A stretch of DNA of 5,188 nucleotides from an uncultured Collinsella sp. (GCA_900555355.1 USKV01000123.1:1-5188), one strand, 5' to 3'; shown: positions 1 to 4,993, counted from the stretch's first letter. Notes: generated by a model from the sequence alone, not told the origin. Made by a program: numbers and translations.

Positions 1-109
1 TATCTGCATCAAAGTCGGCGGGGAACGGTTCACGTTCACCCGACAGACACTCGGTTCCCGTATCAGCGAAGCCCCATTGACGTGCAACCGTTATGTCTAC
101 ATCGGGCAT
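1..109 (-). CDS. Start of a coupled downstream gene of unknown function (partial, runs off the left edge)
   Basis: An open frame starts with ATG at 109-107 on the minus strand and stays open to the window edge (36 full codons). The ATG shares one base with the TGA stop of the preceding gene (TGATG arrangement), which is typical of translational coupling inside an operon. The visible N-terminus begins MPDVDITVARQWGFADTG and continues with an acidic stretch containing two GE and two FPAD/FDAD-like segments. I do not recognise the family from this short piece, and no signal peptide or membrane segment is visible. No separate ribosome binding site is needed given the overlap. Its promoter is presumably the operator-flanked one upstream of the 206-residue gene. 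Coding status is inferred from the coupling and the uninterrupted frame; the function is unknown. Confidence 0.6.
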   Translation of the reverse strand, partial: MPDVDITVARQWGFADTGTECLSGEREPFPADFDAD

Positions 110-729
110 CAGAACATCTCGCTATCATCCGCGAAACCCTCGGCATCTACTTTGCCGTTCGGGAACAGGTCGGACTGGTCGAATATGGACGGGTCGATGC
201 GGGCGAAGGTCATATGCTTTTTGCGGGCAGTCTCGGACGGAACGCGGCACACACTACCCGAGAGAAGTTCAGGCGGGTCAAAGGCGGCGGGATTGTCCTC
301 GGCATCGGTACCAGCGACAATCAAAACATCGCGGAACTCTTTTTCATGGGAGAGGGCATAGCCGCAGCGAAGAACGTAACGAATCACGTAATTAAGATAC
401 ATCGGGCGGATAGAAGGGGTCTGGACGCTCAAGCGGTCGCGCAGGGCGTTGAGACGGTCAATGAGTTCAGCGCCCGTCACGGAAAAGACGAAACGCTGTC
501 CGCACGGGAACGAGGGCGGAATGTGAAAACGCGAGGGCGGGAGCGCCATAATAACATCCGAGAGAACAGTACCGCCGTCACGCTCGAACCTATCGAGACG
601 GTCAAGCTCATTCATAAGGGCATCACTCGGCGAAGGCTTGTTAGAGACTCCATCAATCACCGCCTGCGCAGCGGAATAATGGGCGAGTACGGCACACTCA
701 CGGGCGGTTTGGAAACTACGTTTCATCAT
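109..729 (-). CDS. Hypothetical protein, 206 aa, with a possible ribbon-helix-helix segment
   Basis: I do not recognise this family. The start is ATG at 729-727 (a second ATG follows immediately), preceded by AGAAAGG five bases upstream. Seen in the protein: a basic N-terminus (MMKRSFQTAR), a helix-like acidic/basic stretch NELDRLDRFERDGG at residues 40-53, a proline-rich linker at 64-76, and an acidic tail after 140. Residues 79-122 fit a beta-helix-helix pattern: a short strand RFVFSVT, an amphipathic helix AELIDRLNALRDRL, a turn, then a second helix IRPMYLNYVIRYVLRC. That is the order of a ribbon-helix-helix DNA-binding domain, though the match is by eye and no key motif proves it. The promoter carries two palindromes, so autoregulation is a reasonable inference. 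It is coupled by one base to the next gene. Alternatives are a mobilisation accessory protein or another mobile-element protein. The competing plus-strand frame over the same bases has no ribosome binding site. Confidence 0.7.
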   Translation of the reverse strand: MMKRSFQTARECAVLAHYSAAQAVIDGVSNKPSPSDALMNELDRLDRFERDGGTVLSDVIMALPPSRFHIPPSFPCGQRFVFSVTGAELIDRLNALRDRLSVQTPSIRPMYLNYVIRYVLRCGYALSHEKEFRDVLIVAGTDAEDNPAAFDPPELLSGSVCRVPSETARKKHMTFARIDPSIFDQSDLFPNGKVDAEGFADDSEMF

Positions 730-733
730 TCGA

Positions 734-740
734 ACCTTTC
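734..740 (-). promoter_or_regulatory. Ribosome binding site for the 206-aa gene
   Basis: The minus strand reads GAGAAAGGTTCGAATGATG. AGAAAGG lies about five bases before the first ATG. This is what decides that the minus strand, not the overlapping long plus-strand frame, is coding here. Confidence 0.6.
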
Positions 741-753
741 TCTAGGTTTGTTT

Positions 754-771
754 GTCGTATTAGGATACGAC
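754..771. promoter_or_regulatory. Palindromic operator candidate O2 (downstream of the start of transcription)
   Basis: The sequence GTCGTATTAGGATACGAC is a perfect 7-4-7 inverted repeat. It lies between the predicted start of transcription and the ribosome binding site of the minus-strand operon. It matches the second palindrome at 792-809 in 15 of 18 positions. It has no poly-T tract and a short AT-rich arm, so it is a poor terminator and a better candidate for a dimeric repressor site. Confidence 0.65.
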
Positions 772-785
772 CTTCCTTGGCACCT

Positions 786-814
786 ATAGTAGTCGTATTT
801 GAATACGAGTGCAA
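786..814 (-). promoter_or_regulatory. Promoter of the left-edge operon with the operator in its spacer
   Basis: On the minus strand TTGCAC (814-809) is followed after exactly 17 bases by TACTAT (791-786). Both hexamers are imperfect matches to the sigma-70-type consensus. The spacing is ideal, and the spacer coincides with the palindrome O1. Start of transcription would fall near 779, about 50 bases before the ATG. The promoter is inferred from sequence only. Confidence 0.5.
792..809. promoter_or_regulatory. Palindromic operator candidate O1 (between -35 and -10)
   Basis: The sequence GTCGTATTTGAATACGAG contains the perfect inverted repeat TCGTATT-TG-AATACGA. It fills the spacer of the predicted promoter, so a bound protein would exclude RNA polymerase. 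Its centre is 38 bp from the centre of O2. Two matched sites flanking a start of transcription are the usual arrangement for cooperative repression. Confidence 0.65.
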
Positions 815-932
815 CAAGAATCATCAAATTATTTTTTGGGATAGCGGCGGCATTGGTTGCCGAGAGGTTGCCCGACTACTCGAAATAGAAATAGCTCCCG
901 ACCATCACAGCAGGTCAAGAGCTTAAATTTGA
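815..932. other. Gene-free gap with a short tandem repeat
   Basis: Together with its flanks this is part of the 308-base stretch between the left operon and the EamA gene. It is AT-richer at its two ends than the coding regions. The only structure I see is a partial 11-bp tandem repeat: GGTTGCCGAGA at 855-865 followed by GGTTGCCCGAC at 866-876 (8 of 11 identical). No ORF with a ribosome binding site, no tRNA fold and no att-like duplicated end could be supported. Confidence 0.4.
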
Positions 933-938
933 TATGCT
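930..938 (+). promoter_or_regulatory. Possible extended -10 promoter upstream of the EamA gene
   Basis: TGATATGCT fits an extended -10 (TGn followed by TATGCT). No acceptable -35 hexamer is found 16-18 bases upstream. Transcription would start around 944-946, just before a hairpin and a terminator. The assignment is weak and rests mainly on the need for a plus-strand promoter between the left operon and the terminator at 977. Confidence 0.3.
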
Positions 939-971
939 ATGGAGCCGTGTTTCATTACCCCCCTCGGGTAA
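939..971 (+). CDS. Possible 10-residue leader peptide (MEPCFITPLG)
   Basis: ATG at 939 opens a mini-ORF, MEPCFITPLG then TAA, whose stop lies five bases before the left arm of the terminator at 977. A ribosome paused at or near the stop would cover that arm and favour read-through into the transporter gene. Against it: there is no good ribosome binding site in front of the ATG, and if the extended -10 at 933-938 is the real promoter the ATG would not be transcribed. An upstream or leaderless promoter would be required. Treat it as a candidate only. Confidence 0.2.
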   Translation: MEPCFITPLG

Positions 972-1012
972 CAACACCCGCCACCGGCACCCCCGGTGGC
1001 GGGTTCTTTTTT
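947..1012 (+). ncRNA. Structured leader RNA or short RNA ending in a terminator
   Basis: Two hairpins stand back to back. The first pairs GTGTT (947-951) with AACAC (973-977), and, after a small asymmetric internal loop, TTACCC (955-960) with GGGTAA (966-971). The second is the terminator at 977-1003. An alternative pairing of CGGGT (965-969) with ACCCG (976-980) would break into both hairpins, as an antiterminator would. No known riboswitch consensus is recognised. It is either a cis leader of the EamA gene or a free RNA of about 70 bases. Confidence 0.35.
977..1012 (+). terminator. Intrinsic terminator/attenuator directly before the EamA gene
   Basis: CCCGCCACCGG (977-987) pairs perfectly with CCGGTGGCGGG (993-1003) around a five-base CACCC loop, followed by TTCTTTTTT. 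It points rightward, yet no plus-strand gene lies upstream in the window. It ends only 25 bases before the EamA start codon. That position makes an attenuator for this gene more likely than a terminator for a preceding gene. Confidence 0.8.
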
Positions 1013-1025
1013 GCTTCGCGCATGT

Positions 1026-1032
1026 AGGAAGG
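1026..1032 (+). promoter_or_regulatory. Ribosome binding site of the EamA transporter gene
   Basis: AGGAAGG lies five bases before ATG at 1038. It decides the start codon against the in-frame GTG at 996, which lies inside the terminator stem. Confidence 0.8.
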
Positions 1033-1037
1033 ACATC

Positions 1038-1973
1038 ATGGAAAGCCGCAAGCCGTATCTCGCCACCCTGCCCGGACTCATCCTGGGCTGTCTCGTTTGC
1101 TGCGCGCTCTGGGGCTCCGCCTTCCCCTGCATCAAGATCGGCTACGGCCTCTTTGGCATTCCCGCGCACGACAGCGCCTCGCAGCTGCTCTTCGCGGGTC
1201 TGCGCTTCACGCTTGCCGGCATGCTGGTCATTGTTGGCATGAGCGTGGCCCAGCGCCGACCGCTCGTTCCGCAAGCGCGTGATATCAAGCCCATCTGCAT
1301 CTTGTCGCTCTTCCAGACTATCGGGCAGTACTTCTTTTTCTACCTGGGCCTCTCGCGCGCCAGCGCCATGTCGAGCTCCATCATCGAGGCCAGCGCCAAC
1401 TTCTTGGCTATCCTCTTTGCCGCCTTGGCGTTTCGCACCGAAAAGCTCAACGCGGCCAAGGTGCTCGGCTGCGTACTGGGCTTTGCCGGTGTCGCGCTCG
1501 TCAACCTTTCGGGCGCGGATGGCACCTTTGGCTTTGCGCTCAACGGCGAGGGCTTTATCCTGGCCTCCACCGTCGCGGGTGCCCTTTCGACCTGCCTGAT
1601 CGGTATCTTCTCGCGTGAGCACGACGGCGTCTTGCTTGCCGGGTGGCAGTTCTTGGTCGGCGGCCTGGTCCTCACCGCCATCGGCTTTTTGATGGGTGGC
1701 GCGCTCTCCCCCACGGCGATTGCCCCCGCCATCGCGCTCATCATCTACATGGCGCTTATCTCCGCGGTCGCCTACTCGCTGTGGTCGCGCCTGCTTGCCG
1801 TCAACCCCGTCAGCCGCGTCTCGGTCTTTGGGTTTATGAACCCCGTCTTTGGTGTGCTGCTGAGCGCACTGCTGCTCGGCGAGGGCGCTGGCACGAGCCC
1901 CGTTACCGTCATCGTTGCCCTGCTGTTGGTCTGCGGTGGCATCATCATCGTCAACAAACCCAAAAAAGCCTAG
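1038..1973 (+). CDS. EamA/DMT-superfamily transporter, 311 aa
   Basis: This is an inner-membrane carrier of the drug/metabolite transporter superfamily. Members typically export amino acids, other metabolites or drugs; the substrate here cannot be read from sequence. The protein is almost entirely hydrophobic with about ten membrane segments in two EamA repeats. The first repeat opens with the family-typical ALWGSAFPCIKIG (residues 23-35) and ends near AFRTEKLNAAKVLG (131-144). The second ends with SVFGFMNPVFGVLLSALLLGE (262-282), the usual helix-9 signature with its conserved proline and glutamate. The length is normal for the family and the C-terminus is a short basic tail (NKPKKA). The start is ATG 1038 with AGGAAGG in front. 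It stands alone on the plus strand, preceded by an attenuator-like terminator and closed by a bidirectional terminator. Leader-controlled expression is inferred, not shown. Confidence 0.9.
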   Translation: MESRKPYLATLPGLILGCLVCCALWGSAFPCIKIGYGLFGIPAHDSASQLLFAGLRFTLAGMLVIVGMSVAQRRPLVPQARDIKPICILSLFQTIGQYFFFYLGLSRASAMSSSIIEASANFLAILFAALAFRTEKLNAAKVLGCVLGFAGVALVNLSGADGTFGFALNGEGFILASTVAGALSTCLIGIFSREHDGVLLAGWQFLVGGLVLTAIGFLMGGALSPTAIAPAIALIIYMALISAVAYSLWSRLLAVNPVSRVSVFGFMNPVFGVLLSALLLGEGAGTSPVTVIVALLLVCGGIIIVNKPKKA

Positions 1974-2057
1974 CGAGCTCATCTTTTTAGAGAGGGCGTT
2001 CGCACGCTTCAGCTTAATGGAGTGCACTGGTTCTCGTTGATTTCGTACCGAGCCGCG

Positions 2058-2080
2058 GCGGCAGACGCTCGTCTTGCCGC
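2058..2080 (+). repeat. GC-rich hairpin in the eamA-cyclase intergenic region
   Basis: GCGGCAGACG (2058-2067) and CGTCTTGCCGC (2070-2080) pair over ten base pairs with one bulged T and a two-base turn. There is no T-tract, so it is not a terminator by itself. It lies in the transcribed tail of the EamA gene, between its stop codon and the main terminator, and may protect the mRNA end. The rest of 1974-2120 shows no gene. Confidence 0.3.
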
Positions 2081-2120
2081 ACCGCGCCTGGGCGTTATGG
2101 CCGGTGGCCCCCGCCAACGC

Positions 2121-2163
2121 AAAAAGGGCGCACGACCATCGCAACGGTCGTGCGCCCTTTTTT
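2121..2163. terminator. Bidirectional intrinsic terminator between convergent genes
   Basis: GGGCGCACGACC (2126-2137) pairs perfectly over 12 bp with GGTCGTGCGCCC (2146-2157) around an eight-base loop. Six T residues follow on the plus strand and five A residues precede, which gives a T-tract on the minus strand as well. It ends one base after the stop codon of the minus-strand cyclase gene and also serves the plus-strand transporter gene. Confidence 0.9.
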
Positions 2164-3306
2164 CTAGCGTATCTGGACGCCGGCTTTCTTTTTCTCGGCC
2201 TTGACGCGGTAGAGCTCCGCATCGGCAGCGCGAAGTAAGTCTTGCCAGGTATCGACACCATCACCGACCCGTGCATAGCCGATGGACATCCGCAACAGAT
2301 ACGGAACCTCGGCGCGCGCGAGCTCATCGTTGATTGTCGCGCACAGATGCATGATATCCTGCTCCGCCGTCGCCTTTTGAAGCACCACGAACTCATCACC
2401 GCCATAACGCGCGATAAAGCCGCCAGACGCCGAACAGACCTCTTTGAGCGTAGCGGATATAACCTGGAGGGCATGGTCGCCCTCCACATGTCCATAGCGG
2501 TCGTTAATCTGCTTAAAGCCGTCGGCGTCCATCATAAGCAGGTACACATCTTCGGCCTGATCCACATTTGAGAAGAGCGACAGCATATAGGTCTCAAAAC
2601 GGTTGCGATTGTTAAGGCCAGTCAACGGGTCGGTCGAGATCAGCTGCTCCTGGTAGATGATGTAGAGCAGCAGGATACTCAGCGATATACCGACGCAAAG
2701 GCCCGGTACCGAAAACAAAACCTGGAAGGTACCGCCCACCAGAGCGGGAACCGCAAAAAAGGCGAGGGTGCGATAAATGGCCTTCTTTTGCAGACTTTCG
2801 ACTTTTCGAGTCTGAATAAAGGCATGCAAAGACGTATATATGATGTAGCAGTAGCTAACGATAGGTTGAATCATATAAAGCGCTCCGCGACGATATACGC
2901 CCTGCGCATCGATATAGAACATAGTGTGCGTCCAGTAGCTGGTAAATGCCAGCACGACCACCAATACGGTTGGCAACGTCACGAGCGCCACCCTATAGCG
3001 CGCAGTCAAAAGGCGAGAGCCCTGCACTGTCTCGGAATAGAAAAACCAAATGAGGCACGCGATGGCGAACAGCGAAAACGAGACCGCGTTGGAAATCCAG
3101 TTGGCCGTGATGCCTACAGGAGTGCTCACGCCGTCCGAGAGCGTCCAGATCATATCGAAGAAAATGTAGGCAGCAGAGGTGTAGCCCAGCATGCTAAACA
3201 AGAGCTGCTGGGTACTCGAGAACAAGGAGCGACGGCTTCGCGCGGCAAGCCCGATAAGAACAATCATGCATAGCAGGAATATCTCAATCTTGAGTGCCTT
3301 AACCAC
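2164..3306 (-). CDS. Membrane-anchored diguanylate cyclase (GGDEF domain), about 380 aa
   Basis: Predicted to make cyclic di-GMP from two GTP at the inner membrane. Numbering from GTG at 3306: seven hydrophobic segments (roughly 5-22, 34-56, 70-90, 104-125, 142-164, 178-198, 202-222) form an N-terminal sensor-like membrane domain whose ligand is unknown. A GGDEF domain follows at about 224-374. It starts with DPLTGLNNR (226-234), has the metal/substrate motif DADGFKQINDRYGH (260-273) and an intact RYGGDEF (300-306), so it should be active. The product-inhibition I-site (RxxD, five residues before GGDEF) is replaced by ASGG. No EAL domain is present. An in-frame TTG at 3324 would add six residues. 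I prefer GTG at 3306 because AAGGGA lies about nine bases upstream of it, while the TTG has no usable site. It converges on the EamA gene and shares its terminator. Confidence 0.9.
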   Translation of the reverse strand: MVKALKIEIFLLCMIVLIGLAARSRRSLFSSTQQLLFSMLGYTSAAYIFFDMIWTLSDGVSTPVGITANWISNAVSFSLFAIACLIWFFYSETVQGSRLLTARYRVALVTLPTVLVVVLAFTSYWTHTMFYIDAQGVYRRGALYMIQPIVSYCYIIYTSLHAFIQTRKVESLQKKAIYRTLAFFAVPALVGGTFQVLFSVPGLCVGISLSILLLYIIYQEQLISTDPLTGLNNRNRFETYMLSLFSNVDQAEDVYLLMMDADGFKQINDRYGHVEGDHALQVISATLKEVCSASGGFIARYGGDEFVVLQKATAEQDIMHLCATINDELARAEVPYLLRMSIGYARVGDGVDTWQDLLRAADAELYRVKAEKKKAGVQIR

Positions 3307-3369
3307 TAGACGCCATCCCTTCAATATCCAAGTGGTCAGAATCGCCCGATTCGTGTCTGGACAATAAAC

Positions 3370-3389
3370 ACCCCCTACTCCGCAGGGGT
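3370..3389 (-). other. Small hairpin at the 5' end of the cyclase transcript
   Basis: On the minus strand ACCCCT and AGGGGGT pair (five contiguous GC-rich pairs plus a bulge) around a seven-base loop, followed by the T-rich TGTTTATTGT. It would lie at or near the first transcribed bases if the promoter at 3397-3427 is right. It could stabilise the mRNA or act as a weak early terminator. No known riboswitch, including the c-di-GMP classes, is recognisable. Confidence 0.3.
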
Positions 3390-3396
3390 AATGGGA

Positions 3397-3427
3397 ATAA
3401 TAGCAGAGCGCCCGAACGCCACTGCAA
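3397..3427 (-). promoter_or_regulatory. Possible promoter of the diguanylate cyclase gene
   Basis: On the minus strand TGCTATTAT (3405-3397) is an extended -10 with TATTAT at 3402-3397. TTGCAG (3427-3422) lies 19 bases upstream as a loose -35. Part of the promoter lies inside the hairpin that ends the upstream kdgT transcript. The long spacer is the weak point. Confidence 0.35.
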
Positions 3428-3449
3428 GACAGCTTTCGTTCGGGCGCTC
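3397..3449 (-). terminator. Terminator of the kdgT transcript
   Basis: GAGCGCCCGAACG (3449-3437 on the minus strand) pairs perfectly over 13 bp with CGTTCGGGCGCTC (3418-3406) around an 18-base loop. It is followed by the imperfect T-tract TGCTATTATT. It begins 47 bases after the kdgT stop codon. The plus-strand side has no T-tract, so it works leftward only. Confidence 0.65.
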
Positions 3450-3496
3450 AAACGGCGCGAATTGCACACGCCGGCTTGATTGACTCGCGTCGACGA

Positions 3497-4519
3497 TTAC
3501 TCGCCGTCGATGTCGGTCGCGACGGCTTCCTCAATAGCCTCGACGCCTTCGACCGACAGATCCTCTTTGCCGTGGCAGAACATCTTATCGACCCAGCCGG
3601 TCAGGATCGGAGCCATGATTGCCGTGATGATGACGGCGGTGGCGATCTGGGCGTACGCGGTGGGCGCAAGTTCGGCGTAGCGCGGTGCGACCTCGGCGAG
3701 GGCGACCGGCGTGGTCATAGCCGTGCCGGCGATGGTGGAGCAAGCCACGGCAGCCTTGCCGTTACCACCGCACAGGCGCTCGAACGCAAAGGTGATGGGG
3801 CCGACGATAAAGAGCGTGATGAGACCCAGCAGGATGCCCGAGATGCCACCGGTGATAAAGCTCGAAAGGCTCATGGACGCACCGAGCTGAAAACCGATGA
3901 CAGCGATCGCGGGATTGGCGCCGGGGACCAGCAGGTTCTTGATGAACGGGAAGAGGTTGCCCAGAACCATGCCGATAACAAGCGGCAGGATGGATCCGAT
4001 GATGGTGCCGACGGGGATGTTGGCGAGACCAGAGACACCGAGGATGATCATGGTGACGGCGGGGCCGGCCGTAAAGAACAGGATACCGACGGCGCCCTGC
4101 TCGGATTCATCACCGAACTCGCCCATGATACCCGTATAGAGCGCCATGTTGCAAAACGTGATGCCGCCGATGATAGACACGGAGCTCAAGCCCAGGAAGT
4201 TGTCGTTAAAGAAATATGCCACACCCAAGCCAAGGGCGGCTGCAACAACAAGCTTGGGGATCAGTACGACGATGCCGGTCTTGATAGCGCCCGGCGTGGA
4301 CTTAAAGCTGATGCCGGCACCCACGAAGAGCAGGATCGCAGCGACGATGGTATTGGAGCCGCCACGGCAGGCAGCCGTAAAGAAGCCGCCGATCTCAAAG
4401 ACCTGCGGACAGAAAGTGTTGAGCAAAAGGCCAACAATCATGGGATAGATCATGATGTCGCCCGGGATACGCGGTACCTTGAATTTCTTTTGCTCGTTGG
4501 CGGTCGCTTCCTGTGCCAT
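3497..4519 (-). CDS. kdgT: 2-keto-3-deoxygluconate permease (KdgT family), 340 aa
   Basis: KdgT proteins import 2-keto-3-deoxygluconate, an intermediate of pectin and hexuronate breakdown, by proton symport across the inner membrane. The protein is a polytopic membrane protein of about ten segments. It begins with the family-like KVPRIPGDIMIYPMIVG (14-30), followed by LLLNTFCP. Other recognisable parts are GGITFCNMALYTGIMGEFG (118-136), AGPAVTMIILGVSGLA (151-166) and the glycine-rich GGNGKAAVACSTIAGTAMTT (251-270) continuing into PVALAE, all close to what I recall of the enterobacterial protein (about 327 aa). An acidic tail from 318 (KEDLSVEGVEAIEEAVATD) is longer than usual. I choose ATG at 4519 because GGGGG lies four bases ahead and the family-like region begins soon after; an in-frame start at 4549 adds ten residues without support. 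No KDG kinase, aldolase or uronate genes are nearby, so the exact substrate is less certain than the family. Confidence 0.85.
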   Translation of the reverse strand: MAQEATANEQKKFKVPRIPGDIMIYPMIVGLLLNTFCPQVFEIGGFFTAACRGGSNTIVAAILLFVGAGISFKSTPGAIKTGIVVLIPKLVVAAALGLGVAYFFNDNFLGLSSVSIIGGITFCNMALYTGIMGEFGDESEQGAVGILFFTAGPAVTMIILGVSGLANIPVGTIIGSILPLVIGMVLGNLFPFIKNLLVPGANPAIAVIGFQLGASMSLSSFITGGISGILLGLITLFIVGPITFAFERLCGGNGKAAVACSTIAGTAMTTPVALAEVAPRYAELAPTAYAQIATAVIITAIMAPILTGWVDKMFCHGKEDLSVEGVEAIEEAVATDIDGE

Positions 4520-4581
4520 GAAACCCCCATTTCCGCTGACGCAGAACAAAAGCCCACGTCACGCTTTGCTACAGTAAAGTT

Positions 4582-4595
4582 TGACCATGGTACCA
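4582..4595. promoter_or_regulatory. Operator-like overlapping palindromes upstream of kdgT
   Basis: TGACCATGGTACCA contains two overlapping perfect 8-bp palindromes, ACCATGGT (4584-4591) and TGGTACCA (4588-4595). It lies 63-76 bases before the kdgT start codon. TGGT...ACCA half-sites resemble those bound by GntR/FadR-type regulators of uronate genes (UxuR/ExuR sites read TTGGTATACCAA), but the spacing here is shorter. A weak promoter (TTTACT as -10 beside it) could overlap it. The regulatory role is inference. Confidence 0.3.
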
Positions 4596-4669
4596 GAAGA
4601 AGCAGACCGGCTAGGTGAGAAATTCGACAAGTTGGGATGGAACGAGATTCGGCGCCCGCGACGCCACCC

Positions 4670-4993
4670 CTATATAAGGCTCAAGACAATATAGAGTACG
4701 ATGCCCGAGACGCAGCACCACAACATCGACTTTGTCTTGATTGCCACCGCCACGACACCGGCAGCCGCAATCCAGGGAATCAAGCCCTGCCACAAGCCGG
4801 CGTCGAAAGCGCCAGGGCTTATCAAATCGTTAGCGACCAGCGCCGCAAAGGCGGCGGGCGGAATATAACCCAAGGCCTCGGTAACGCGGGGCGACAGCGT
4901 TCTCCCGCGCAAGGCAAACGCCGGGGCAATGCGGAAAAACGCGATAGCCGCCCATGACGACAGCCACAGGACCAAAAACTCATTAACGGGCAT
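4670..4993 (-). CDS. azlD: AzlD-family subunit of a branched-chain amino acid exporter, 107 aa
   Basis: AzlD is the small membrane partner of AzlC; together they export branched-chain amino acids (or analogues such as azaleucine, for which the family is named). The protein has the usual AzlD length and layout: a hydrophobic first segment (residues 4-20), then FRIAPAFALRGRTLSPRVTEALGYIPPAAFAALVA (20-54), which holds the family's arginine- and proline-containing core, then two further membrane segments at about 68-86 and 88-107. ATG at 4993 is chosen because AAGGAAGGGG lies eight bases upstream and the homologous region starts there; ATGs further upstream in frame lie inside azlC. It overlaps the end of azlC by 11 bases, so translational coupling is expected. 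No clear terminator follows it, so read-through towards kdgT is possible. Confidence 0.88.
   Translation of the reverse strand: MPVNEFLVLWLSSWAAIAFFRIAPAFALRGRTLSPRVTEALGYIPPAAFAALVANDLISPGAFDAGLWQGLIPWIAAAGVVAVAIKTKSMLWCCVSGIVLYIVLSLI

Noticed and set aside
82..789. Long plus-strand frame of 235 codons opposite the 206-aa gene
   Set aside because: It has no ribosome binding site or promoter, and its 3' part runs through both operators and the promoter of the minus-strand gene. The minus frame has a good ribosome binding site, promoter and coupled neighbour.
850..900. tRNA-like fragment GGTTGCCGAGAGGTTGCC as a possible integration site
   Set aside because: The resemblance to a D-arm is short. 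No acceptor stem, anticodon arm or T-arm can be folded around it on either strand.
996..1037. Upstream GTG start for the EamA protein
   Set aside because: It lies inside the terminator stem and adds 14 residues not typical of the family. ATG at 1038 has AGGAAGG at ideal spacing.
2022..2204. Small plus-strand frame after the EamA gene
   Set aside because: It starts with GTG without a ribosome binding site and reads through the bidirectional terminator into the antisense of the cyclase gene.
915..2495. 526-codon minus-strand frame opposite the EamA gene
   Set aside because: The translation is a low-complexity run of R, D, G, A, E and Q. It is the antisense image of a GC-rich membrane protein gene, and it runs through two terminators and into the cyclase gene.
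3476..4618. 380-codon plus-strand frame opposite kdgT
   Set aside because: The composition is rich in D, R, G and K with no domain-like pattern, as expected for the mirror of a membrane protein gene with C/G third positions. It has no ribosome binding site.
4611..4793. 60-codon minus-strand frame overlapping the azlD end
   Set aside because: It overlaps azlD out of frame, has no ribosome binding site and shows no protein-like pattern.
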